DNA of 36,585 bases, taken from positions 136,583 through 173,167 of the forward strand of contig NZ_AOIP01000065.1 of assembly GCF_000337535.1 (NCBI RefSeq), read 5' to 3'. The stretch is from Natrialba aegyptia DSM 13077. Lineage in GTDB: Archaea > Halobacteriota > Halobacteria > Halobacteriales > Natrialbaceae. Position 1 is the first letter of the stretch; every line of letters begins with the position of its first letter. The position numbers and the translations under genes were made by a program. Below, one piece after another: positions 24,361 through 33,071 of this stretch. The notes under the pieces are model-generated. The model ran no database searches. It had not been told where the DNA came from and was given only the letters and a program-made list of their open reading frames with translations.

Positions 24361-25638
24361 ATGAGAAACCATACCCGTCGGAAGATACTGGCGACGACAG
24401 GTGTAGCGACCGCGTTCGGCGTTGCAGGGTGTCTCGGTGGCACTAGCGGTGGGACGACACTCGAGACTCGGTATATGGATGCACCGGGCTTAGAGGAATT
24501 TTTCGAGGAGCACACCGCACAGTTCGAGGACGAAACCGGAATCGAAGTCGAGTACGAGTTCGTCGGCTGGGGAGAAGCGCAGGAGACGATGCTCAGCGAT
24601 ATTATGAGCCGAAGTGGACCGGACGTCCACGAAATCGCCTCGACGTGGATTCCGGAGCAGTACGACGCGGGCGGATGGATGGATCTGGACTCCGGCAGCG
24701 TCGCCGATGAACTGCCATCGTCGGACCTGTTCACGGACGGCGCATTGGATGTCGCCACGTTCCAGGACACGCTCGTCGGAATTCCGTGGTTCTGGGGCCC
24801 ACGGGCGTACCAGCAGGTCGACGAACGGATCGAAGCCGGTGGAGTCGAGGGGACGCCGTCGGACTGGGATGGCCTGATCGAGCAGGCACAAGCGTACGAT
24901 GCAGAGAACAATTACTTCGCCATCATGGGTTCGGATTTCGAGCCGATTCGGAACTTCGCGATGTTCCTCTGGCAAAACGGCGGGCAGTTGCTCACCGACG
25001 ACAACGGCGCCCCGGCGTTTCACGACGACAGCGGGGTCGAAGCCCTCGAGTTCTACGCGGACCTGTACGCCGAGTACGACGTCTTGCCGTCCGAAACCAT
25101 CGAGTGGGGAGCAGCCGACATTCAGGGCGCGTTCACCGGCGGGCAGATGGCCAGTACGTGGGGCGCGCTCGGAACGGTCTCCGCCTACGAGGAGGCGGAC
25201 GGCAACGCGCTCGACGACCTGTCGGTCGCGGCTCCGCCTGCGGGCCCCGACGGCGACCGGGGGACGTTCTTCGGGATGGAACTGCTCGGGATTCACCCGT
25301 GGACCGACGAACCCGAGGCCGCCGCGCAGTGGATCGACTATCTCCTGCAGGCAGAGCCAAACGCCGCCGTCTCGAACACGGTCGGATTCCTGCCGACGAA
25401 TCCCGACGGACTGGAGACCGACTACTTCGACAACGAACTCTATCGGACCTTCGACGAGGAGGTGTTCCCCCACGCCCGAACGTATCCGCAGGTCCTCGGC
25501 TGGGGCGAGATCGAAAGCGAACTCAACAGCACGGTCTTCGAGGTGCTACAGAGTGCCGTTACGGGCGGGCTAGCGGCCGGTGACGCCGAAGCGGCACTCG
25601 AACGGGCTGCCTCCGTGGCCGAACAAACGTTAGAATGA
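24361..25638 (+). CDS. carbohydrate ABC transporter substrate-binding lipoprotein (Tat)
   Basis: This 425-residue family 1 binding protein (maltose/sn-glycerol-3-phosphate/multiple-sugar type) starts with a twin-arginine signal, TRRKILATTG. A hydrophobic stretch and lipobox VAGC follow, with C24 as the lipid anchor, the normal export route for haloarchaeal binding proteins. The mature part opens with FEEHTAQFEDETGIEVEYEF, then VHEIASTWIPEQYDAGGWMDL. It carries GAFTGGQMASTWGALGTV and the late segment HARTYPQVLGWGEIESELN, typical of the family. It would capture an extracellular sugar and hand it to the two permeases downstream. Chitinase genes three genes away suggest GlcNAc or chitooligosaccharide, but the ligand cannot be read from sequence. 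Confidence 0.93.
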   Translation: MRNHTRRKILATTGVATAFGVAGCLGGTSGGTTLETRYMDAPGLEEFFEEHTAQFEDETGIEVEYEFVGWGEAQETMLSDIMSRSGPDVHEIASTWIPEQYDAGGWMDLDSGSVADELPSSDLFTDGALDVATFQDTLVGIPWFWGPRAYQQVDERIEAGGVEGTPSDWDGLIEQAQAYDAENNYFAIMGSDFEPIRNFAMFLWQNGGQLLTDDNGAPAFHDDSGVEALEFYADLYAEYDVLPSETIEWGAADIQGAFTGGQMASTWGALGTVSAYEEADGNALDDLSVAAPPAGPDGDRGTFFGMELLGIHPWTDEPEAAAQWIDYLLQAEPNAAVSNTVGFLPTNPDGLETDYFDNELYRTFDEEVFPHARTYPQVLGWGEIESELNSTVFEVLQSAVTGGLAAGDAEAALERAASVAEQTLE

Positions 25639-25688
25639 AATTATGAACGATAGAACTAGAGTAATGAACGGCTCACCTGTACGTCGCT

Positions 25689-26675
25689 ATGACACGGACG
25701 AGTAGTCGGGTCCGGAGCAGCGTCGCCGAAATCGAAATCGGGCGCTATCTCCCGCTGTACAATCGGCTATCGGACGAACAGCAGTACGCGTACAAACTGT
25801 TGCTACCGGGGCTGCTGATGATGCTGCTGATTCACTTTATCCCGATCGTCTGGGGTGTCCTGATCAGCGTTCTCGGCGTCGACTCGGGCTACGTTTCCCA
25901 GTGGTACGAAGCCCCGTTCGTGTGGGCGGAGAACTATCGGTTCGTGCTCGACCCGCGCACCGTCGTCGGGGAACGGTTCTGGTACTCGCTGCGCCAGACG
26001 GTCATCTTCTCAGTGGGGACCCTCCTGTTGACGTATGTGCTGGGGCTAACGGCCGCACTGCTGCTCAACCAGCGGTTCAAGGGGCGGTTCGCGGCTCGAA
26101 CGCTCCTGTTGCTACCGTGGGTCGCGCCGTCCGTCGTCACGCTCCTCATCTGGCGGATGATGCTCCAGCAACAGAGCGGGATCATCAATTCGCTGTTGCT
26201 GTCGCTGGGCGTGATCTCGGAACCGATCTACTGGCTGATCGGTGACAACACGATCTGGACGCTCGTCCTCGTCCACTCCTGGACGCAGTTTCCGCTCGTC
26301 ATGATCATGCTCTACGCCGGGCTCCAGTCGATCCCCGAGCAGTTGTACGAGGCCGCATCGATCGACGGCGCGGGCCGGTGGGAACAGTTCCGATATATCA
26401 CGTTCCCGCAGTTGAAGCCGGTATCCGCGGTCGTCGTCCTGTTGATGATGCTGTGGACGATGATCAACTTCACCTCGCCGTACATCCTGCTCGGCGCACA
26501 GCCGCCCCAGTCCGGACAGGTATCGATCCTGTACATCTACAACTTCGCGTTCTCGAACTACCAGTTCGGCCGCGGGGCCGCGATGAGCGTCGTCCTCTTT
26601 GCGATCGCGATGGCGATGGCGATGCTCTACTACAAGTACCTCTTCGATCAGGACTTCACGGAGGGCGACCGATGA
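25689..26675 (+). CDS. carbohydrate ABC transporter permease (MalF/UgpA type)
   Basis: This 328-residue permease begins 50 bases after the binding-protein gene. An amphipathic N-terminal part precedes a first helix (KLLLPGLLMMLLIHFIPIVW). Further helices follow, and the coupling motif LYEAASIDGAGRWEQFRYIT (about 220-239) matches the EAA loop of sugar permeases. The C-terminus has another helix (AMSVVLFAIAMAMAMLYYKY) and a short charged tail. It pairs with the second permease, whose ATG overlaps its stop (26672-26675). Confidence 0.92.
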   Translation: MTRTSSRVRSSVAEIEIGRYLPLYNRLSDEQQYAYKLLLPGLLMMLLIHFIPIVWGVLISVLGVDSGYVSQWYEAPFVWAENYRFVLDPRTVVGERFWYSLRQTVIFSVGTLLLTYVLGLTAALLLNQRFKGRFAARTLLLLPWVAPSVVTLLIWRMMLQQQSGIINSLLLSLGVISEPIYWLIGDNTIWTLVLVHSWTQFPLVMIMLYAGLQSIPEQLYEAASIDGAGRWEQFRYITFPQLKPVSAVVVLLMMLWTMINFTSPYILLGAQPPQSGQVSILYIYNFAFSNYQFGRGAAMSVVLFAIAMAMAMLYYKYLFDQDFTEGDR

Positions 26676-27598
26676 TTCCCGACGAGTTCCGACTCACCGA
26701 ATCGGGACGAGAGACGCTGTTCAACCTCCTCTCGAAGGGCGCCCTGGGCTGTCTCCTCCTCTATGCCCTGTTTCCGATCTACTGGATGATCCTCTCGAGT
26801 TTCCGAACGCGAGCCGAGATTACGGCCGCAGAGCCATCCGTACTCCCGTTCACCCTCGACGAAGCAGCAGATGCCATCCAGGACCCGAGCGTTCTCCTGA
26901 CGCTCCTCGAATACGAGAACTACCTGACGATGTGGGACCGGTTTCCGGTGTTCGATTACTTCGTCAACAGCCTCATCATCGCGAGCGTGACGACCGTGTT
27001 TGCACTCGCCGTCGGCTGTCTGGGAGGCTACGCGTTCTCACGCTACCGGTTCCCCGGCAAGATCGGCGTCGGCGGCGCACTCCTCGGAACGCAGATGATC
27101 CCCGGAATCCTCATCCTGCTGCCGATGTTCCTGCTGTTCGTCTGGATTCAGGAAACGCTCGCGATTCCGCTGATCGACACCTATCACGGGATCATCTTCG
27201 TCTACACGACGTTTACCGTTCCCGTCGCGATCTGGATGCTTCGAGGGTTCTTCGACTCCATCCCGAACGCCATCGAGGAGGCTGCCCGAGTCGACGGCTG
27301 TTCCCGGTTTCAGGCGCTCGTCCGCGTCGTCCTCCCGATGGCCGCACCGGGTATCGCCGCGACCGGCATGTTCGTCTTCCTCACCGCGTTCAACGAAGTC
27401 CTGTTCGCCTCGGTACTCGCTCGCGGCGACGTAACTCCGTTCGCGATCGGTATCCAAAGCTTCGAAACGCAGACGACGGCGTACTGGGGCGAGATGATGG
27501 CCGCATCGACGGTCGCGACGGCGCCCATCCTGATCCTGTTTATCCTGTTCCAGAAACCGATCGTCGAAGGACTCACGGAGGGCAGTGTCAAGCAGTGA
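26672..27598 (+). CDS. carbohydrate ABC transporter permease (MalG/UgpE type)
   Basis: This 308-residue permease starts at the ATG at 26672, which overlaps the previous stop. Upstream open frame is only shadow. The first helix is around GCLLLYALFPIYWMILSSFR. YAFSRYRFPGK is typical of MalG-type proteins, and the EAA coupling loop is IEEAARVDGCSRFQALVRVV. Late helices end in FILFQKPIVEGLTEGSVKQ, the normal closing sequence of this family. With the first permease it forms the membrane channel. The ATPase gene follows after about 270 bases and its own promoter. Confidence 0.92.
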   Translation: MIPDEFRLTESGRETLFNLLSKGALGCLLLYALFPIYWMILSSFRTRAEITAAEPSVLPFTLDEAADAIQDPSVLLTLLEYENYLTMWDRFPVFDYFVNSLIIASVTTVFALAVGCLGGYAFSRYRFPGKIGVGGALLGTQMIPGILILLPMFLLFVWIQETLAIPLIDTYHGIIFVYTTFTVPVAIWMLRGFFDSIPNAIEEAARVDGCSRFQALVRVVLPMAAPGIAATGMFVFLTAFNEVLFASVLARGDVTPFAIGIQSFETQTTAYWGEMMAASTVATAPILILFILFQKPIVEGLTEGSVKQ

Positions 27599-27827
27599 GC
27601 TACAGCCGACTCCGCGTACCCACACGAGTTCAGTGAGCCACGCACTATGACCACAACAATCATTATGGTTCGATCTGAACGTCACGATGATGAGTGGACT
27701 CGAGTGCAGCACCAGCGATGGCGAGCCAGTTCGTCCGGGGGCGCCGGTCGCCCGCGACTACTCGCTGAAACTGAACTCGAAGTGCCGGCGCGGTCGCCAT
27801 CGTCTCGGCGGGGCCGTGGAATGGGCA

Positions 27828-27844
27828 GATAAATAACTATACAT
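27828..27844 (+). promoter_or_regulatory. probable TATA region of the ABC ATPase gene
   Basis: GATAAATAACTATACA lies 25-40 bases before the ATG at 27869 in an AT-rich patch, at the right distance for a short-leader or leaderless transcript. It suggests that the ATPase can be expressed apart from the permeases. Confidence 0.45.
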
Positions 27845-27868
27845 ACCGACACCACACAATCACATACA

Positions 27869-29035
27869 ATGAGCCGTGTTACCATAGATGAACTCACGAA
27901 AGTGTACGACTCACCCAGTGGATCGATCGAAGCCGTCGACGACCTCACGCTCGCCATCGACGACGGCGAGTTCGTCGTCTTCGTCGGTCCGTCCGGGTGT
28001 GGTAAATCGACGACGTTGCGCTGTATCGCCGGACTCGAGACCGTAACTGACGGGACGATCGAGTTCGGTTCGGAGGACGTGACGGACCAGAAACCGAAGG
28101 AGCGAGATATCGCGATGGTGTTCCAGAACTACGCGCTGTATCCGCATATGACCGCCCGAAAGAACATGGCCTTCGGACTGAAGATGTCGACCGACCTTTC
28201 AGAGGACGAGATCGAAGACCGGGTCGAGGAGACGGCACAAATGATGGGGATCGAAGAGTTGCTGGCCGACAAACCGAAAGCGCTCTCGGGCGGCCAGCAA
28301 CAGCGGGTCGCGCTCGGCCGTGCCATCGTCCGCGATCCGTCGGTGTTTCTCATGGACGAGCCGCTGTCGAACCTCGACGCGAAGCTCCGCGCCCAGATGC
28401 GGACGGAACTCCAGCAGTTACAGCACGATCTGGACGTAACGACGGTGTACGTCACGCACGACCAGACGGAAGCGATGACGATGGGGGATCGGATCGTCGT
28501 CCTCAACGACGGTGAACTCCAGCAAGTCGGCACGCCGCTCGAGTGCTATCACCGGCCGGCGAATCGGTTCGTCGCCGGGTTCCTCGGCTCGCCGCCGATG
28601 AACTTCCTGCCGGTCGAGGCTGATCGCGACGCTGGCGAGCTTTCACATCCTCGCTTTTCGCTCTCGCTATCGGACTCGGTCGTCGCCGATCTCGACGGTA
28701 CTGAACTCGTCATGGGGCTCAGACCGGAACACGGGTCGCTGACGACGACGCCGGACGCACACCCGGAGCCCGATCGGTTGGTCGAGGCGACCGTCACGGT
28801 GACGGAACCGATGGGAGACGTGACGAACGTCTATCTCGATGTCGGCGGCGAATCAGTCACGGTGACGGCCGGCGGTCATCTGGGGCTGACGGACGGAGAG
28901 TCAGTCTGGCTGTACGTCCCGGAAGCGAAGTTGCATCTGTTCGATGCCGAGACTGGGACGGCGATCAAACACAGCGACGAGCCGATCGAATCAACGCGAG
29001 TTTCCGAGGCGAGTCGGCACGCTGAGACGGTGTAG
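27869..29035 (+). CDS. carbohydrate ABC transporter ATPase (MalK/UgpC type)
   Basis: This 388-residue ATPase powers sugar import. Walker A is GPSGCGKST (40-48), the Q-loop is [13 protein letters not shown], the signature LSGGQQQR starts near residue 138, Walker B is [15 protein letters not shown], and the H-loop is [13 protein letters not shown]. After about residue 235 comes the MalK-type regulatory region with [13 protein letters not shown] and VMGLRPEH, the OB-fold TOBE segment. Such ATPases often serve several importers. The 5' part [25 protein letters not shown] in two pieces is normal, so the ATG at 27869 is secure. Confidence 0.95.
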   Translation: MSRVTIDELTKVYDSPSGSIEAVDDLTLAIDDGEFVVFVGPSGCGKSTTLRCIAGLETVTDGTIEFGSEDVTDQKPKERDIAMVFQNYALYPHMTARKNMAFGLKMSTDLSEDEIEDRVEETAQMMGIEELLADKPKALSGGQQQRVALGRAIVRDPSVFLMDEPLSNLDAKLRAQMRTELQQLQHDLDVTTVYVTHDQTEAMTMGDRIVVLNDGELQQVGTPLECYHRPANRFVAGFLGSPPMNFLPVEADRDAGELSHPRFSLSLSDSVVADLDGTELVMGLRPEHGSLTTTPDAHPEPDRLVEATVTVTEPMGDVTNVYLDVGGESVTVTAGGHLGLTDGESVWLYVPEAKLHLFDAETGTAIKHSDEPIESTRVSEASRHAETV

Positions 29036-29219
29036 ACAGCACGGATATCCCGAATCCCTGCAGACTGGTGCCACGATAGCACTTCCAAGGCAGACAGAAT
29101 CAGACCCGACTCGGTATCGCGTTCCGCGTTCTCCTCGATGAAACACACGTAGAGAATAGGGGTAGCAAGGATTGTCTCATACTGTTTCTCACTAGTTCAA
29201 TATCGTATATCATATATTA

Positions 29220-29252
29220 CAATACTATTTTATACTCCGGAATGTAGTATTG
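29220..29252. promoter_or_regulatory. inverted repeat around the TATA box of the chitinase genes
   Basis: CAATACTA and TAGTATTG are exact complements with 17 bases between, which include TTTTATA (29228-29234). The arms flank the presumed TATA box of the chitinase transcript, so a protein bound here could block or assist the promoter. The inner TACT-N9-AGTA (29233-29249) recalls TrmB-type sites in haloarchaea, though the usual G before AGTA is missing. Confidence 0.5.
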
Positions 29253-29312
29253 GAGTGGCTGTAGACGAGCAGCCATCGACAGCGATGACGCCAACAGCGA
29301 GGGCTAGCAACT

Positions 29313-31121
29313 ATGAAACGAACACGGCGACACGTACTACGGAACGCAACGACACTCTCGACCGTCCTTGCCGGACTCGGGACGAGCACGCTGACAGCAG
29401 CACAGGAACAGGACTATCCCACCTGGGATCCAGAGGCGATTTATACTGACGGCGACCGCGTTATCCACGCCGGCTACGTCTGGGAAGCGCAGTGGTGGAC
29501 TCAGGGCGACGAACCCGGTACAAACGAGTTCGGTCCCTGGGAGGAAATCGAAGAGCACGACGATGACGACGGCGATGGCGGCGACGACGGCGTCGTCGCC
29601 CGCCTCTCGGCCAGCACGCAGTTCCCCGACCCCGGCGAAACGATCGAGTTCGACGCCAGCGATTCGACGGGCGACATCGAAAGCTACGAATGGGACTTTG
29701 GCGACGGAACGACCGCAACCGGCGAGACCGTTACCCACGCGTTCGATGAAGGAGAGTACGACGTGACGTTGACCGTCGAAAGCGGTGCCGGCGAAACCGC
29801 CAGCACGTCGATCCAGATTACTGCCGGTCATCCCTCATCGGACGAGAAACGCGTCGTCGCCTACTACCGCCAGTGGGCGCAGTACGACCGTGATTTCGTC
29901 CCCGGAGATATCCCGTTCGAGCAGGTCACGCACGTCCAGTACGCCTTCGCTCGTCCGGAAGAAGACGGCTCCGTCGAACTCGTCGGCGACAGTCACGGCC
30001 AACAAGTATTCTACGCCGAAGAAGACTGGCAAGGGCCGGACCGCGGCAAGACGTTCGCGGAATACGCCGCCGAACGGGACGATACGAAGTTCGTCCTCTC
30101 GATCGGTGGCTGGGGCGACTCGGAGTACTTCTCCGACGCCGCGTTGACGCAGGCGAACCGAGAGCGCTTCGCCAGCGACTGCGTCGATCTCGTCGAGATG
30201 GCGAACCTCGACGGGATCGATATCGACTGGGAGTTCCCCGGTGGCGGCGGCTGTACGGGAGACGACCCCGTCTGCGATATGGACAACGTCGTTCGCGACG
30301 GCGACCAGGAGCGCTTTACGCTCCTCTGCCAGGAGGTTCGCGACCAGCTCGATACCGCCGCGACGAACGACCCGGAAAGAGACGAACCGTACGAACTCAC
30401 CGCGGCCGTGAGCGCAAACCCCGAGATCGTCGAGGGAACCGCCGACGGGAACGACGGCCTCGAGCACGACGAACTCTCGGATATCCTCGATTTCGTCCAG
30501 GTGATGACGTTCGATTATCGGGGTATCTGGAGCGAGACGACGGGCCACCACGCGCCGTTGATGGAGAACTCGGACGACACGTTCGAGGACGCACACGTCT
30601 GGAACGCCGAGTACGCGCTCCAGTACTGGGCGGATCAGGGTTGGGACCCCGACCAACTCAATATGGCCGTGCCGTTCTACGGACGGAGCTGGACGGACGT
30701 ACAGCCGCCCGCGGACGGCATCGGGACCGGCGAGGACGACGGCCTGTTCCAACCGTACGAGGGGACCGGCCGAGATGCGAGCGGTGAGGGCTCCTATCCG
30801 AGCTGGGACCCGGCACAGGGAACTAGCTATGCGGGCGTCTGGGAGTGGTTCGACCTCGAAAGCGACGGTCGCGAGGGGAGTAACCCGGTCGATCTCGACG
30901 GTCCCGGCTGGGAGACGTACTTCGACGAGGACGCGGTCACGGCCTGGAGTTTCAATGCCGACGAACGGCTCATGATCTCCCACGATACCGAGCAGTCGAT
31001 GGCGGCGAAGATGGACTGGCTTCGCGACTCACCCTACGGCGGAACCATGCTGTGGGCAATCGGTGGAGACACGTACGATGGAGACCTTATCGGAACGCTC
31101 TGGCAGTCGCTCAACGGCTAA
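29313..31121 (+). CDS. secreted GH18 chitinase with chitin-binding and PKD domains
   Basis: This 602-residue enzyme should cut chitin outside the cell. A Tat signal (TRRHVLRNATTLS, ending near TAA-QEQ) leads to a CBM5/12-type chitin-binding module (about 34-80) with aromatic residues YPTWDP, VWEAQWW and GPWEEI. An Asp-rich linker (82-93) and a PKD domain (about 96-171, with YEWDFGDGT) follow. The GH18 catalytic barrel starts near residue 178 with VVAYYRQWAQYD. SIGGW lies at 263-267, and the catalytic motif is DGIDIDWE with D300, D303, D305 and acid/base E307. The end of the barrel has GGTMLWAIGGD. A GAGGG ribosome-site-like sequence precedes the ATG. It is the first of three chitinase genes in a row. 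Confidence 0.95.
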   Translation: MKRTRRHVLRNATTLSTVLAGLGTSTLTAAQEQDYPTWDPEAIYTDGDRVIHAGYVWEAQWWTQGDEPGTNEFGPWEEIEEHDDDDGDGGDDGVVARLSASTQFPDPGETIEFDASDSTGDIESYEWDFGDGTTATGETVTHAFDEGEYDVTLTVESGAGETASTSIQITAGHPSSDEKRVVAYYRQWAQYDRDFVPGDIPFEQVTHVQYAFARPEEDGSVELVGDSHGQQVFYAEEDWQGPDRGKTFAEYAAERDDTKFVLSIGGWGDSEYFSDAALTQANRERFASDCVDLVEMANLDGIDIDWEFPGGGGCTGDDPVCDMDNVVRDGDQERFTLLCQEVRDQLDTAATNDPERDEPYELTAAVSANPEIVEGTADGNDGLEHDELSDILDFVQVMTFDYRGIWSETTGHHAPLMENSDDTFEDAHVWNAEYALQYWADQGWDPDQLNMAVPFYGRSWTDVQPPADGIGTGEDDGLFQPYEGTGRDASGEGSYPSWDPAQGTSYAGVWEWFDLESDGREGSNPVDLDGPGWETYFDEDAVTAWSFNADERLMISHDTEQSMAAKMDWLRDSPYGGTMLWAIGGDTYDGDLIGTLWQSLNG

Positions 31122-31317
31122 TGGCTAACGGCCAAACCGCGATGCCGACAACGGCGGATAACGGACAACACACAACGGACCGATGACCGCATAACGAGTT
31201 CAGCACGCATACGCAGACCACAGTGCAGACGCAACACGGACGACAACAGTGCGTAGAACAGACGGAAGGACACACATCGATGTCAACCCACAATTACAAC
31301 CAAACGATTGCACACGC

Positions 31318-33060
31318 ATGAAACGAAACCGATCGCGACGCGACATCTTACGAAACGCATCGACAGCGCCAGTCCTGTTTGCCGGGCTGGCCGCGAGTTC
31401 AGTAGCGGCACAGGACGGGGACTATCCAGCCTGGGATCCCGACGCAGTCTATACGGACGGTGACCGCGTCGTTCACGATGGTACCATCTGGGAGGCGAAC
31501 TGGTGGACCCGTGGCGACGAACCCGGAACGGGCGAATGGGGACCCTGGGAGCAGGTCGAACCCGGCGAGGAACCCGAACCAGGGTTGAACGCCAGAATTA
31601 ACGTGAGCGCGACCCGCATCGAAGTCGGCGACGACGTCGAGTTCGACGGCAGCGACTCCACCGGCGAGATCGCCACCTACGACTGGGATCTCGGCGATGG
31701 AACCGAAGACACCGGCCAGGTTGTCACCCACACGTACGAAGAGCCGGGCGAGTACACCGTCGAGCTCACCGTCACCGGTGCTGACGGGGAAACCGACACG
31801 GCGCTCGTCGAACTCACCGCCGAAGATGAGATCGAGGGTCCGGGCGACGAGTTCAAAGTCATCGGCTATTATCCCGGCTGGAAGGCGAACGACGAACAGG
31901 ACTACTATCCAAGCGACATCCCCTTCGAGAAGGTGACGGACGTGCTGTACGCGTTCATCGCACTCGACGAGGAGGGCAACGTCTTCCCGCCCGAAGACGA
32001 CGAAACCGAGTTCGATATTCCCCGCCAGTCACACGAGGAGAACTTAGCGGCGTTTGCGGACCTGGCGGGCGACATCGACTGTCGACTCCACCTCTCGGTC
32101 GGCGGCTGGACGCTCTCGGACAACTTCCACGTCGTCGCCGCCGATCCGGACCTCCGACAGACGTTCGCCGAAAACTGCGTCGCACTGCTACGTGAGTACA
32201 ACTTCGACGGGATCGACATCGACTGGGAGCACCCCGGCCCCGAACAGGGGCAGTGTCAATGTGGCAACGCCGACGACTACGACAACCACGTCCTGTTACT
32301 CGAAGCCCTTCGAGCTGAACTCGACATCGCAGGCGACGAGGACGGCCAACACTACTACCTCTCGGTCGCCAACGGCGGCTCCGACTGGAACGCCGGCGGC
32401 CTTCGACACGGCGAGATCGGCGAGGTCTGTGACCACGCGATGATCATGGCCTACGACTTCACCGGTTCCTGGCACGACACAGCCGGGCTGAACGCGCCGA
32501 TCTACGGCGACGACCACCCCCTCGGGACGAGCGACTACGGCGAGGACCACCACGACCAGTACTTCGTCGAGTACGCCGTCGACGAACTCTGGGCGGGCAC
32601 CCACAGCGAGGAGGGCTACTGGCCCGGCCAGTGGGAGTATCCGCCCGCCGAACCCGCCGCGTACGATGAACTCGTCCTCGGACTCCCCTTCTACGGGCGC
32701 GGATTCAACAACGCCACCGAGCCGTACGACGGAATCGGGTTCGGGCCCGATGCGCTCCCGGAAGGGACCTGGCATCACCTGCTTGCGGATGGAGCGGACC
32801 CGACCGGCGCGTTCGACTTCGGTGATCTCGAAACTAACTACGAGGGAGCCGACGGCTGGGAAAAGTATCGTCACGACCCCGGCGCAGTACCGTACCTCGT
32901 CAACGAAGACGAGGAAACGCTCATCGGCTACGACGACGAGCAGTCGATCGCCGAAAAAGTCGAGTTCGCCAAGGAACGCGGCATGCAGGGCGTGATGTTC
33001 TGGGAACTCTCACAGGACTGGAACGAATCGCTACTGGATACGATTCTCGAGACGATCTAA
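31318..33060 (+). CDS. secreted GH18 chitinase with chitin-binding and PKD domains (second)
   Basis: This is a 580-residue chitinase. The ATG at 31318 is chosen because it starts directly at the Tat signal (KRNRSRRDILRNASTAP); an upstream in-frame start at 31249 adds residues unlike a signal. The order of domains is the same as in the first chitinase: CBM5/12 module about 36-82 (DYPAWDP, WEANWW, GPWEQV), short Glu/Pro linker, PKD about 92-170 (YDWDLGDGT), and GH18 barrel from 179 (FKVIGYYPGWKA). SVGGW is at 260-264 and the catalytic motif DGIDIDWE has D297, D300, D302 and E304. The end includes QGVMFWELSQD. It follows a 196-base spacer after the first chitinase and is 11 bases from the third. 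Confidence 0.95.
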   Translation: MKRNRSRRDILRNASTAPVLFAGLAASSVAAQDGDYPAWDPDAVYTDGDRVVHDGTIWEANWWTRGDEPGTGEWGPWEQVEPGEEPEPGLNARINVSATRIEVGDDVEFDGSDSTGEIATYDWDLGDGTEDTGQVVTHTYEEPGEYTVELTVTGADGETDTALVELTAEDEIEGPGDEFKVIGYYPGWKANDEQDYYPSDIPFEKVTDVLYAFIALDEEGNVFPPEDDETEFDIPRQSHEENLAAFADLAGDIDCRLHLSVGGWTLSDNFHVVAADPDLRQTFAENCVALLREYNFDGIDIDWEHPGPEQGQCQCGNADDYDNHVLLLEALRAELDIAGDEDGQHYYLSVANGGSDWNAGGLRHGEIGEVCDHAMIMAYDFTGSWHDTAGLNAPIYGDDHPLGTSDYGEDHHDQYFVEYAVDELWAGTHSEEGYWPGQWEYPPAEPAAYDELVLGLPFYGRGFNNATEPYDGIGFGPDALPEGTWHHLLADGADPTGAFDFGDLETNYEGADGWEKYRHDPGAVPYLVNEDEETLIGYDDEQSIAEKVEFAKERGMQGVMFWELSQDWNESLLDTILETI

Positions 33061-33071
33061 GAGACAAACCA

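Noticed and set aside
29835-30983. 382-codon antisense frame inside the first chitinase
   Set aside because: It is the mirror of a strongly supported GH18 coding region and has no domain of its own.
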